64,000 nt of DNA from Azadirachta indica (Eukaryota; Streptophyta; Magnoliopsida; Sapindales; Meliaceae), in NCBI GenBank assembly GCA_022749755.1, contig CM040447.1, positions 3,494,545 to 3,558,544 of the forward strand, written 5' to 3'. The translations under genes and the position numbers were made by a program. The notes under the pieces are model-generated. The model was not told the DNA's origin, ran no database searches, and saw nothing but the letters and a program-made list of their open reading frames with translations. Shown here piece by piece: positions 45,781-58,035 of the stretch (the stretch's first letter is position 1; every line of letters begins with the position of its first letter).

Positions 45781-48276
45781 TAATCAATAACTATTCGTAC
45801 AAATACTTCTTCTACTTTGATGACTCCTGATTTGAACATGTCGAGGTATTCTCTAACAAAATTTTCTTGTCTTTAAAACTTATGATCCATATGTTAGTAT
45901 GATTGACGCGAAGCCGCTAAGTAATTTTGTGATAATTAGGCATTTAATTATATACCCAAGTTGAGTGAAGAAAAAAGGAAATAAATTGAAAAACCTACCA
46001 CTGCATTAAAGAAATATATCAATAGCAATATTTTTTATTCAATTGTACATATTTTATATTATGGATTTCAATTTCATTTCATAAAACATGAATTATGTTT
46101 TTATTGGATTAATATATAATGATTTTCGTATTGTTAAACAACTTACATTGAATTTTAAAATATTTAAATAGAAAGTTAGATTTAAATTCAATCCAACAAA
46201 AGAAATGATGGAGATAGAAAATATAACATTGAAAATTATACAGCCAATTTTGTTTGTCATTAAAGTTATAAAAATGTCAAAATGTGAATATAAAAAATTG
46301 ATTTTCATCCATAGTACTTTTGATATACGAAAATATACTTGACATAATGTTCAAAAATTGATTTCATATTTAAAAATAGTAAAGATATATTGGATATAAA
46401 TTTATAAATAATAAAAACTATTACATGTTTTTAGTATGTACTTGTTAAAATACAATGACATATATGTGCTTAAACACTATCATGAAATAATGTTCCTCAA
46501 AATTTACTCTGGAAGGATCGTATATTTGAAATTATTCAAACCTTACTATTATATTAAACAATTGAAAGGTTATTAAGTGTTTAATTCTAATCTTAAGTAT
46601 TTAGTAAATAGCATAGTTTTTCTTTACTGTTTGCTCGACAAAGATTCCAATCTTTAAAAAGCCAAAAGGCATGAAGTCTCTATTGATTAACCCTCATAAA
46701 TTTGTATATTCATTATGCAAAATATTACTAACCAAGGAAGAATCGTCAACTCAGTAAACATAAGAACTTTAGTTTTGCAAATGTAAATTTTAACTTTCTC
46801 AAAGTGTGAAAAAAAAAATTGACTTTTGAGTTTGAAATAGATCGGGTGTAAATTTGATTGATTGAAGTTTACCTATTGGGCTATCGAATTTGCGTAAAAC
46901 TAAATTAGTTGGATCGAACCAGGCAATCTGCATGTCCAAATTTGTACAAAATTTGAATTTTATATTCACTAATAAGTGCAACTAGCTTTTCTAATTGTCT
47001 CTTTCAATACTAGAGTAAAATGATTTGTAAAAAGACTTATACATTTGAAAAATGTTATTCCACATTTTAGAAGTTCATTCCAAGCATTTTGAAACTTGCT
47101 ATTCACTCTATCTTGAATACACATCACTTTTAAACTTGTATATCAACTTTTTGGGAGATTTATTGAGAGTTTTTATTCACCAATTTTAATTCTTGATCAA
47201 ATTCATTTCTAAATATCAATTGTAAGAGTATCAAAAAGTATGTAGTCTCTTATTAAGTGTAAGTAACACTTGTTCAAAATTATTTGTTGTAAGGTTTACG
47301 TAGCAATCAAAATTCACCTCTGTTGCAAAGATTTATTTGGCACTTCAACCTCGATCAGAGGGCTTCAAGGGTTAAAGATGAAATTTAATAAAATCATCAG
47401 CGTGGTTAGGTTGAAAGAGCAGATGTCAGCCAAAGTATACTGAACAACGTAAAAAAATTGCATTTCATATCTCTATGTTTATAATTGTACTTGTAGTTGG
47501 TAAACGTGTTTAATCATACACTTAGAGGCCCAATTTGTTATTATTTACATATTAATATCACAATAGCATGTTGAATTTATTATATTACATAATAAAGGAT
47601 TTGAATCTTTTAATATTGAACTTGGGATATATGTTAGTTTCTTGAATTAAAGAACACCCAATCCACTCCCTCTTGGGTTGCCTTATTGTATGTACATCAC
47701 CATCATTGAATATACAAAAAATAAAATAAAATAAAATAAAATAATACTAAGAATTTTAAATAGATTAGTTTTTTGGCATTTTATAGGTTCATTTAAAAAA
47801 TAATAAAATTTAAAACTTTATAACGAGGTGTTCAAATAAGTAGGATCCTATCACCAAAAAAGTTGGATATCACTACCTTACAATTATTCCCTAAATAAAC
47901 TAATGGCCCCATCTAAAGAAATGCCATTTAAAACATATGAGAGACATTCACTATTTTTAGAGTTTAACAAAGCAACTTTGTTCATTTCTAATTGTTCAAT
48001 TAATTAGGAAAGAAAAATAAATGTTAATCACTACTTCAAGTTGAATTTGATAGTAATATAGTTTCGAGACATTAGGTCATAAAGAATTATTATGCATTAG
48101 GTTAGTGAAAATAAAAACGCTAAACGTAATCCTTGAGCACAAAGGTTTTAATTCAATGCGCTTAATTCTCAAAATAAAACACCTGTAATATTTTTAACTT
48201 CAAATAAATGTGCTTAATGACTGCATCATGTACTATGTTCTTAACACGTTTTAAAATCATAAAACATTGATATACC
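45781..48276 (+). repeat. Cluster unit flank, E to the intact 48.4-kb gene
   Basis: Resumes the flank exactly after the 9-bp duplication and continues collinear with 30,530-33,000. 'attttagaagttcattccaagc' lies near 47,063 and the doubled motif near 47,270. No gene. Confidence 0.85.
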
Positions 48277-48288
48277 ATAATATAAAAG
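48277..48288 (+). promoter_or_regulatory. TATA box of the 48.4-kb gene
   Basis: ATAATATAAAAG occurs here and at the same distance before every cluster copy with an intact 5' side. The first T of TATAAAAG lies 95 bases before the ATG, so the leader would be about 60 nt. Confidence 0.65.
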
Positions 48289-48375
48289 ATTATGCTCTAA
48301 AACTTTACATTTCATTCGAAAAGCGATCCCTCAAGAAACACTAGCGACAAAACATATACAAACAGCTTGGTCGGA

Positions 48376-48744
48376 ATGGAGATCCAATCTTTCAAGACAT
48401 CCATTTTGCTTTTTAGTGTATTTGTCACGGTCTCATCAATTCTTGTGGCAGCTAAAGATCCTATTCCTTTACCTCTACTACCAAAGGAAACTCATGATTT
48501 TCTTGAGCATTGCGAATCTAAGCTAAGACCAGAATGTGGCAAGGCTATAGAAGCAAGTGTATACAAGCATTATAACCTATCTGGTGAGTGTTGCCAACAA
48601 TTTATAGCTGAAGGATGGGCTTGCCACGATAAGCTTGTGCAAGTAACTGCACTATATTACCCTGAGAAACATTTTGCAAATGTTCTTGCGAGCAGTAGCC
48701 ATGTTTGGCATGAGTGTCTTATTCATTCTCCAGTAAAACATTAA
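48376..48744 (+). CDS. Intact ECA1/DD11-like prolamin-like secreted protein
   Basis: A complete 122-residue intronless frame. Residues 1-26 form a signal peptide (hydrophobic SILLFSVFVTVSSILVAA). The mature part begins KDPIPLPLLPKETHDFL and carries one prolamin-like domain with all six cysteines: 46, 54, 72, 73 (the CC pair), 83 and 114. It also has W81-A-C-H and W111-H-E-C. The family is plant-specific, small, secreted and disulfide-rich. The spacing and C-terminus resemble proteins named DOWN-REGULATED IN DIF1 11-like (ECA1 gametogenesis-related), so expression in female gametophyte or flower is likely by family but not shown here. The ATG at 48,376 is chosen because it directly precedes the signal peptide and is matched by ATG in most copies. 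It is the only copy in the cluster with full frame and all cysteines. Confidence 0.85.
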   Translation: MEIQSFKTSILLFSVFVTVSSILVAAKDPIPLPLLPKETHDFLEHCESKLRPECGKAIEASVYKHYNLSGECCQQFIAEGWACHDKLVQVTALYYPEKHFANVLASSSHVWHECLIHSPVKH

Positions 48745-50619
48745 ATACTTTGCATTAATCCATAATGTAAAGTTGAAAGAAATTCATAAGAGAATAATAT
48801 TAACTCAATATATTGAAGATTTTCACAAGTATGAGTAACAATTTATGACTATTCATATAAATTCCTCTTCTCTTTTGATGACTTGTGATTTTAGCGTGAC
48901 CAACAAGCTAGTGTCATTGACACGAAGCAAAAAGCACAATTTTTTCCTTGACAAAGATTCCAATCTTCCAAAAGCCAAAAAGCATGAAGTCTCTATTGAT
49001 CCACCTCGAAAAATTGTAATTTAATATGCAACATATTACTGACTAGGGAAGAACCGTCAACTCGGTAAACATAACAAATTCTATTATGCAAATATAAATT
49101 GTATTTTTCTCAAAGTTGGAAAAAAAAAATTGACTTTCGAGTTTGAAGTAAATGGATGTAAATTTGGTCTGTCAAATTTTACCTATTGGGCTTTAGAATT
49201 TGTGTAAATCCAGATTAGGTGGATCAAACATGATAATCCAAACCCCAACTTTTTAGAAAATTTCAATTTTATGTCCACTAATAAGTACAACTAGCTTTTC
49301 TAACTTTCTCTATCAATACTAGTGTAAAACGATTTGTAAAAGGACTTGCACATTTGAAGAATTTTATTACACTTTTTAAAAATGCATTGAAAGCATTTTC
49401 AACTTGCTATTCACTCCATTTTGAATGCACTTTACTTTTAAACTTGTATATCAACTTTTTAGGAGATTTATTAGAAGTTTTTAGTGATCAATTATTAATT
49501 CTTGATCAAATTCATTTTCTAAATATTATTATAGGAGTATCACAGAGTGTGCAATCTCTTGTTAAGTGTATGTGACACTTATTCAAAGTCACTTCTTGTG
49601 AGATCTAATTGACACTTATTCAAAATTATTTGTTGTAAGGTGTGGAAATTCACTTCTGCTATAAAGATTTATTTGACACTTAGACCTCAATCAAAGGTCT
49701 TCAAGTATTGAAGATGGAATTTAATAAAATCATCAACGTGGTTAGCTTGGAAGCGCAGACATTGGCAAAAGTACACTAAATAACACAAAAATATTGTGTT
49801 TCATATCTCTCTATCTCTATCTCTTTGTTTATAATTGTACTTATAGTTGTTAAACGCGTTTGATCATACACTTGAGCCTAATTTGTTATTATTTACGTGT
49901 TGGGTATTACAATAGCATGCTGAATTTATTACGTTACACAATAGAGGATTTGAATCTTTTAATGTTGAACTTGGGATATATGTCAGTTTCTTGAATTAAA
50001 GAAACTCAATCCGCTCCTTCTTAGGTTGCTTGGTGGTATGTTCATCACCATCATTGAAATACAAAAGATATATAAATAAAATAAATACTAAGAATTTTAA
50101 ATAGATTAGTTTATTTTTGGTAATTTATAGCTTCTTTTAAAAAAATATAAAAAATTCTTTAAGGAGGTGTTTTGACAAGTAGATCCTAACACAGAAGAAG
50201 TGGGATATCACCACCCTGTAATTATTCCCTAAACAAATTAACATGCTAAACTAAAGAAAAGACATTTAAAATATATGAGAAATATTCACTACTTTAAGAA
50301 TTTAACGAAGCAACTTTGTTTATTTCTAATTGTTCACTTCATTGGGAAAGAAAAATAAAACGTTAATCTCTATTTCAACTTGAATTTAACAATAATATAG
50401 TTTCAAGACATTAGGTCATAAAGAATTATTATGTATTAGGTTAGTCAAAATAAAAATGCTTAACCCAATCCTTAAGCACAAGAGTTTAAATTCAATGTGT
50501 TTAATTTTGAGAATAAAATAACCCATAATATTTCTAACTTCAAATAAATGAGATTAATAAAGACATCATGCACCAAGTTCTTAAAACATTTTAAAATCAC
50601 AAAACATTGGTATACCATA
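48745..50619 (+). repeat. Cluster unit flank, shortened
   Basis: Collinear with other flanks, but about 0.7 kb is missing at 48,928 ('gacacgaagc' joins directly to 'aaaaagcacaattttttccttgacaaagattcc'). This makes it the shortest unit. No gene. Confidence 0.8.
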
Positions 50620-50896
50620 ATATAAAAGTGTATACAAGCCTTATAACCAATTTGGTGAATGTTGCCAACAACTTATAGTTGAAGGATGCGGCAAGGCTAT
50701 CGAAGTAAGTGTATACAAGCCTTATAACCAATTTGGTGAATGTTGCCAACAACTTATAGTTGAAGGATGGGCTTGCCACGATAGGCTTACGCAAGTAACT
50801 GCACCATACTACCCTGAGAAAAATTTTATGGTCATTCTTGCTAAAAGTAGCCATGTTTGGCATAAGTGTCTTATTCATTCTCCAGTAAAACATTAA
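50620..50896 (+). pseudogene. ECA1/DD11-like truncated copy F with in-frame 27-codon duplication
   Basis: The 5' half (leader, signal peptide and first two cysteines) is deleted: the TATA sequence 'ataatataaaag' runs straight into codon 62 of the gene (VYKPYN...). A 61-base stretch at 50,628-50,688 is repeated at 50,709-50,769, an offset of 81 bases, so VYKPYNQFGECCQQLIVEG appears twice in frame. The frame is open to TAA at 50,894-50,896, but there is no signal peptide and the only in-frame ATG is near the end, so it is not a working gene. Confidence 0.85.
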
Positions 50897-51402
50897 ATAG
50901 TTTACATTAATCCATAGTGTAAAGTTCAAAGAAATTCACAAGAGGATAATATTAACTTTATGCATTAAAGATTTTCATAGGAATGAGTAACAATTTATGA
51001 CTGTTCGTATAAATTCCTCTTCTCTTTTGATGACTCATGATTTCAACATGTCAAGGCTTTATCTAATAAAATTTTGTTGTCTTTAAAACTTACGACCAAC
51101 AAATTAGTGTCATTTGCTCTAAGCTCCAGGCTTGAGGATTCTAATACTTGTGCCTTCAAATCTAAAGGGAAGCAAATACAACTCTAAGTGAATATTTGGA
51201 TGCCACTCAAACCTTTACACCAAGAGAACTTAATCGGGTGCCTCTCCAACCTTTACAAATTAAATGACTTACGGGTATCACTCAAACCTCACACTAAGAG
51301 AGCTTAATCGGGTGCCTCTCCAACTTTTACAAATTATGTGACTTACGGGTGTCACTCAAATCTCACAATTAAAGAACATTTCCCTCACACTTACACACAA
51401 AT
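50897..51402 (+). repeat. Flank after F with a 74-bp tandem duplication
   Basis: Collinear with the flanks after D and H. 'ttaatcgggtgcctctccaac-tttacaaatta' occurs at 51,230 and again at 51,304, offset 74. The D and H flanks have only one copy, so the duplication is specific to this copy. Confidence 0.8.
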
Positions 51403-52178
51403 AGAAAAAATACCAATTTTCTTCCTAATTTATTTCAATTTTACCACTTACCTCCCTATTGTTTCAAAATTATACTTTATCTCGTTGCCGTCAAAATTTG
51501 ACTCTTAATTGTTATTAGTTTTAGCTATTTGACATATTTACCCCTAATTAAACTAATATTTCCTTTATTTTTTTCTTTTTCTTTTTCTTTTTCATCTACT
51601 TTCTTTCTCCACCTTTTCCAAAGCAATTCTATAGTTGTTCTTTCTTTTTTTAATTTCTTTTTTTTTCCATCTCTCGCAAAGTAATTTATATTTTTTTCAT
51701 TTTTTATTTTCATGACCAAGTAAAAATAATTTAAAATGAAATGTAGATAAATACAAAATTAATAGAATTTAAAAACTTTTAATAAAAATTAAACCCAATG
51801 GATCAAACTTGCAATCCATTTTCTTAGTTTTATGAAAAAATACAATTAACGCCTAATCCTAGAATCCATCTTTATTATTTTGTATTTGGTCATAAAAATA
51901 AAAAAAATGGATTGCAAAATTGATCGATTGGGTTTGAATTTTATGATAAGTTTTCAAATTAAATTATATGTGTATTTATCTACTTTTCATATTAAATCTT
52001 TTAATTTCTAATAAATGGAGATATTAGTTAACGAGGGGTGGATATGTCGAATGAAAAAAACTAATAACAACAAAACGTCAAATTTTGAGGCAAAAAGGTA
52101 AAGTGTAATTTTGAAACAATATGGAGGTAAGTGGTAAGATTGAAATAAATTAGGGGGAAAATTGGTATTTTTCCGCCC
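51403..52178. mobile_element. Hairpin MITE, complete copy 1
   Basis: About 776 bp, with arms that are reverse complements of each other: left 'taccaattttcttcctaatttatttcaat' and 'gactcttaattgttattagttt', right their mirror images. The centre lies near 51,850, where 'aatccattttctta' faces 'aaaaatggattgc'. No coding sequence. Minus-strand frames inside it are shadows. Confidence 0.8.
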
Positions 52179-54241
52179 AAATAAAACAAAGAGAATAAAC
52201 TTAATCAAAAAGTTTGATCAATTAATACACAAACACTCTTTCTTTTGGATATTACAAATGAAAACCAAAGTGTGTAATGAAGTTAATGTTTGATTTAGAA
52301 ATGAAAAATCAAATCTTTGCAATTCACTTCTAAAACAAGAATCAAAGTTTTTCAAGGGTGCGAAACTCATTCCAAGTAAGCACAGAGTAGTACTTATAAT
52401 AAAAATTAGAAAATTAGCCGTCAATGGCTGTTAAGGCATCAAAATTTAATTTTTCAGAAGTTCGGTCGACTGGGTAGGTACACTTGGTTAACAATGGGCA
52501 CTGTTCACAAATTCAAAGTTTTGTATTTTAGTTCGTTTTCAAGGTATTAAAATCTTGCGTTTTGGTCCTTATTTTAGGTTTTAATAACTTGCATTTTGGT
52601 TCGATTTTCAAGTTTCAAAAACATTCAATTTGGTACTATAGAGAACTTGTGATCATATTTTACATAATCAAGCTATTGACACCAAAATTATATAGGCATT
52701 ATAAATTTTTGAAAAACTCTAAACGTATGTATTTTGGTAAAAAAAAGATTTTGAGCTTTTAAGTATAAATCAATATTCAATTCAAAGACATATTACAAAT
52801 AATAAATTAGCTAAATATGTCTTTAACACTTCAAACTTCTCTTCAATATGTTCTTGGGATTTATAAATTTGCACCTCATTAAGGCCTTGATTTGGGTATT
52901 CTTTAAATCTTCATAATTGCCCTAATTCTTCGTGCTAAAAATATCATAATAAATGATACAAGAAGAATTTAGTTAATAATAAATATTAATGTTTTTTACA
53001 TTAAAACAATGGCTTAAGAGCCTTAAGGCTAATAATCTCCTTTTTTTAATGGTGAGAAACCATTGATTATGGATGAGAATATCACTAGTGAATTTAGTAT
53101 GCATTATACATTCCAAAATCATGCTCCTCCTTAATCATAACATAAGTGTGATATTTAAGTACATGAGCATTCAAATAAGGCATTTCAATCAACATTTGGT
53201 AATCAATCACACTTCTCCCCCTTTTGTTATCATAAAAAAAATCAAATAAAAGAGCATGATAATAATTTTTAAGACGAATTTTTGAGCATTTTGAAGAATT
53301 TTTAAAGCATAACCTCCCCCTGAAATTTCGAGCAAGTGCAATCAAATGCAATGATGGAAGAGAATAAGATTATGCTATTAAGAATTTCTCCCCCTTTTGT
53401 TTGAACAGTGTGAACAATGAGATATTCAAATCAATACAACCTATTCATAAATCAAAAGGCACTCGTGATGTGAAATTAGTGCAATACACAAAAATAAACC
53501 ACGTCTTCCCTTAAGTGTATTGCATACCATATAACTCTGCCCATTTCACATATGAAAAAATTAGAACAGTAAAAACATTGCATAATTTTTCCTTTTTGAC
53601 AATTAAGAATGTATTTGCAAAATTTTCATATATTTTCCTTTTTAGCATTGTCAAAAATAGTAATTAAAAAAAATGCTTTCATGAAGTTCGTCCACAATAT
53701 TTATTATCAAGATAATGCATCCAACATGAAAGAGAAAAAGAAAGAACACTTCTATGCACAATCACCATTTTTTATCAATATACTCTCTTCCCTCTTTTTC
53801 TTTTATTCATCGTCTCAATACAATACAGATAATTCAAAACAATACAATGCACAAATGAAAATACAGTCCAGTATTACCCTTAGTAAATTTTATATTATAT
53901 AAATTTTTAAAATAACAAAAGCTCCTTAGTCAATAATACAAATCACCTAAACAATGATGCATACTCAATAACTATAAGAAGTGAGTCAAACTGTTAAATG
54001 TTTTTCAAAACACAATACATGCAAATGAATGTGCGCGCTAAAATGACATTTTTCTAGAATTGAACCTTTACTGGTTTAGGTTCGTAAGCTTGCTTCTATT
54101 GTTTTTCAGTCATTCATCCTCTTTTAAAGCATGTTTCTCTTTCCATGATAATCTCCATTTAATATATGGGTAGAAAAACGTTCAATTTCTGGTTGGCCAC
54201 ATTAAGCATTTCCATAGATCACATCTTGTCTTGGTTGCTTT
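52179..54241. repeat. Duplicated non-coding segments Y and Z (Z truncated)
   Basis: Y (52,179-53,600) matches 59,611-60,987. Z (53,600-54,241) matches the start of 60,987-63,040 and breaks off at 54,241 in 'ttggttgctttga', where it joins the gene-cluster unit ('tttgaatcttttaatat'). Two oligopyrimidine strings, 'ttctcccccttttgtt' at about 53,211-53,226 and 53,388-53,402, read as polypurine tracts on the minus strand. They may be relics of LTR elements. No convincing gene. Confidence 0.7.
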
Positions 54242-54884
54242 GAATCTTTTAATATGGAACTTGGGATATATGTTAGTTTCTTGAATTAAAGAACACCCAA
54301 TCTACTCCCTCTTGGGTTGCCTTGTTATATGTTCACCACCGTTATTGAATATACAGAAAAATAAAATAAAATAAATATTAAGAATTTTAAATAGATTATT
54401 CTTTTGGCATTTATAGGTTCATTTAAAAAAAATAAAATTTAAAACTTTAACAAGGTGTTTAAATAGGTAGGATCCTATCAAAAAAAGTGGGATATCACCC
54501 CAATAATTATTCCCTAAATAAACTAACAAGCCCAACTAAAGAAATGCCATTTAAAACATATAGGAGCCATTCACTACTTTTACAGTTTAACGAAGCAACT
54601 TTGTTCATTTCTGATTGTTCACTTAATTGCGAAAGAAAAATAAAACGCTAATCATTACTTTAAGTTGACTTTGACAATAATATAGTTTAAAGACTTATTA
54701 CATATTAGGTTAGTGAAAATAAAAACACTAATCCAATCCTTAAGCACAAAGGTTTGAATTCAATTCATTTAATTCTCAAAATAAATAACTTGTAATATTT
54801 TTAACTTCAAATAAATGAGCTTAATAAAAACATCATGTACCATGTTCTTAATATGTTTTAAAATCATAAAACATTGATATACCA
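54242..54884 (+). repeat. Promoter-side cluster flank before G
   Basis: Starts in mid-unit and is collinear with 32,330-33,000, sharing 'ttgggttgccttgttatatgttcaccaccg'. No gene. Confidence 0.85.
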
Positions 54885-54896
54885 TAATATAAAAAA
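54885..54896 (+). promoter_or_regulatory. TATA box of the 55.0-kb gene
   Basis: ATAATATAAAAA at the same position relative to the ATG (first T of TATAAAA 95 bases before it) as in the 48.4-kb gene. Confidence 0.6.
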
Positions 54897-54982
54897 GTAT
54901 GTTCCAAAAATTTACATTTCATTCAAAAAGCGATCCCTTGAAAAACACTAGGGACAAAACATATAAAAATAGCTTGGTTGGT

Positions 54983-55351
54983 ATGGAGATCCAATCTTTC
55001 AAGACATCCATTTTGCTTTTTAGTGTATTTGTCATGCTCTCATCAATTCTCGTGGTAGCTAAAGATCCTATTCCTTTACCTCTACTACCAAAGGAAACTC
55101 ACGATTTTCTTGAGCATTGCGGATCTAAGTTAAGACCAGAATGTGGCAAGGCTATCGAAGCGAGTGTATACAAGCATTATAACCTATCTGGTGAATGTTA
55201 CCAGCAACTTATAGCTGAAGGATGGGCTTGCCACAATACACTTGTGCATGTAACTGCACCATACTACCCTGAGAAAAATTTTGCAAACATACTTGCTAGG
55301 AGTAGCCATGTTTGGCATGAGTGTCTTATTTACTCTCCAGTAAAACATTAA
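54983..55351 (+). CDS. ECA1/DD11-like secreted protein lacking one conserved cysteine
   Basis: An open frame of 122 residues from the ATG at 54,983. An in-frame ATG at 54,899 would add 28 residues, but that stretch is leader in the other copies and would bury the signal peptide. Residues 1-26 form a signal peptide (SILLFSVFVMLSSILVVA). The domain matches the 48.4-kb protein at most positions (DFLEHCGSKLRPECGKAIEA), with Cys 46, 54, 72, 83 and 114. Residue 73, the second Cys of the invariant CC pair, is Tyr (GECYQQL). One disulfide should therefore be lost or left unpaired. It could be a new variant, but more likely it is an early stage of decay. Neighbouring copies are pseudogenes. Confidence 0.75.
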   Translation: MEIQSFKTSILLFSVFVMLSSILVVAKDPIPLPLLPKETHDFLEHCGSKLRPECGKAIEASVYKHYNLSGECYQQLIAEGWACHNTLVHVTAPYYPEKNFANILARSSHVWHECLIYSPVKH

Positions 55352-58035
55352 AATAGTTTGTGTTAATTCATAATGTAAACTTGAAAGAAATTCACAAGAA
55401 TAATATTAACTCTATGATTTGAAGATTTTTCACAAGTATGAGTAACAATTTATGACTATCTGTATAAATTCCTCTTCTCTTTTGATGACTTGTGATTTTA
55501 ACACAACCAATAAGTTAGCGTCATTGACACGAAGCCACTAAGTAGTTTTATAAGAATTTAATAGTTGATTGTACACCCAAGTTGAGTGAATAAAAAAGTA
55601 AATAAACTGACAAACCTACCATTGTATTGAAGAAATACACCAACAGCAACATTTTGTTTTTCTAATTATTCGTATTCTATATTATGCATTTCATATTTCG
55701 TTTTGTTAAAAATGAATTATATTTTTTGTTTGATTAATATATAATGATTTTCATATCGTTAAACAACTTACATTGAATTTTAAAATATTTAAATAGGAAT
55801 TTAATTTTGAATTCAAGCAAACCAAAGAAATGATGGAGTTAGACAATATAACTTTGAAAAATTATATACAGTTGATTTCATTTGTCATTCTATTTCTAAA
55901 AATATTAAAATAAGAATATAAAAAATTGGTTTTTATCTTTAATACTTTTGATATACGAAAATATATCTAACATAACATTTGAAAATTGAATTTATATTTA
56001 AAAATAGTAAAGATATATTGGATATAATGTTTATAAATAATAAAAACTATTACATGCTTTTAGTATGTACTTGATAAAATAGGATGATATATACATACTT
56101 AAACACTACCCTTGAAATAATATTCCTCAAAATTTATTTTGGAATGATTGTATGACTTAAAGTTATTCAAGCCTTACTATTGCAATAAACAGCTGAAATG
56201 TTATTAAGTGTTTAACTCTAATTCTAAGTACTTAGTAAATACCATAGTTTTTCATTACTGCTTCCTGGACAAAGATTCCAATCTTCCAAATGCCAAAAAG
56301 CATGAAGTCTTTATCAATCTACCCTCCTAAAATTATAATTTTATATGTAAAATATTACTAATAAGGGAAGAACCATCAATTTGACAAACATAACAATTTC
56401 AATTTTGCAAATATAAATTGTAATTTTCTCAAAATTGTAAAATAATTTGACTTTCAAGTTTGAAATAGAGTGGGTATAAATTCGGTCCTTCAAATTTCAC
56501 CTAGCGGGCTTTCAAATTTGCGCTAAACCAAACTAGGTGGATCAAACAAGATAAACCGAACGTCTAATTTCTAGAAAGTTTGAATTTTATGTCCATTAAT
56601 AAGTACAACTAGCTTTTCTAACTTTTCTCTATAAATATTAGCGTAAAATGATTCGTAAAAGACTTGCACATTTGAAAAATTTTATTACACATTTTAGAAG
56701 TGCATTCAAAGCATTTTCAACTTGCCATTCACTCTATTTTCAATACACTTTACTTTTAAACTTGCATCTCAACTTTTTGGGAGATGTATTGAAAGTTTTT
56801 ATTGATCAATTATTAATTCTTGATCAAATTCATTCTCTAAATATTAATTGTAAGACTATCAAAGAGTGTGCAGTCTCCTGTTAAGTGTAAGTAATGCTTG
56901 ATGAAAGTCACTTCCTATAAGATCTAAGGGACACTTGTTCAAAATTACTTGCAGTAAGGTTTAAGTGGAAGTCGAAATTCACTTTTTCAATAGAGATTTA
57001 TTTGATGCTTGAACCTCAATAGAGGTCTTCAAGGATTGAAGATGGAATTTAATAAATTCATCAACATGGTTAGCTTGGAAACACAGAGGTTGGCCAAAGT
57101 ATATTGAACAATATTGTGTTTCATATCTTTGTATCTCTATCTCTTTGTTTATAATTGCACTTGTAGTTGTTAAACACATTTGATCATACACTTAGAGCCT
57201 AATTTTTTATTATTTAAATATTGAGTGTTACAATAGTGTGCTGAATTTGTTATATTACCGAATAGAGGATTTGAATCTTTTAATATTGAGCTTGGGATGT
57301 ATGCTTGTTTCTTAAATTAAAGAACACCCAATCCACGCTCTCTTGGGTTGCCTTGTATGTTCATTACCATCATTGAATATACAAATAAATATAATAAATA
57401 CTGAGAATTTTAAATAGATTCATTTATTTTTGGTACTTATATAGGTCCAACTAAAAAAATTGTAATAAAATTTAAAACTTTAAGGAGGTGTTGTTTTAAG
57501 AAGTAGGATTCTATCACAGAAAAGGTGGGATATCTCCACCTATAATTATTCCCTAGAAAAATTAATAGGCCGAACTAAAGAAAAGCCATTTAAAACATGT
57601 GAGAAATATTCACTACTTTTAGAGTTCAACGAAGCAACTTTGTTTATTCCTAATTGATTACTTTATCGGGTAAGAAAAATAAAATATTAATCTCTATTTC
57701 AACTTGAATTTCATAATAATATAGTTTCGAGAGGTTAGATCATAGAGAATTATTATATATCAGGTTAGTGAAAATAAAAATGATAAATCCAATCTTAAGC
57801 ACAAGGTTTAAATTCAATGCATTTAATTATTAAAATAAGTAACCTATAATATTTTTAACTTCAAATAAACAACCTTAATAAAAAAAATCATGTACCATGT
57901 TCTTAATATGTTTTGAAATCATAAAACACTGATATGCCATAATATAAAAGATATGCTCTAAACCTTTACATTTCATACAAAAAACATCCCTCAAAAAACA
58001 CTAGTGACAAAACATGTACAAACTGCTTGGTCGAT
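55352..58035 (+). repeat. Cluster unit flank, G to H
   Basis: Collinear with 33,469-36,148. The TATA sequence lies at about 57,939-57,950. No gene. Confidence 0.85.

Noticed and set aside
53094..53351. 85-codon minus-strand frame in segment Y
   Set aside because: The related frame at 60,549-60,740 is disrupted, and the 'NKRGRS' part comes from a polypurine string, more like retroelement residue than a gene.
54899..54982. Upstream in-frame ATG extending the 54,983 gene by 28 residues
   Set aside because: The extension lies just after the TATA box, is leader in other copies, and would put a hydrophilic stretch before the signal peptide.
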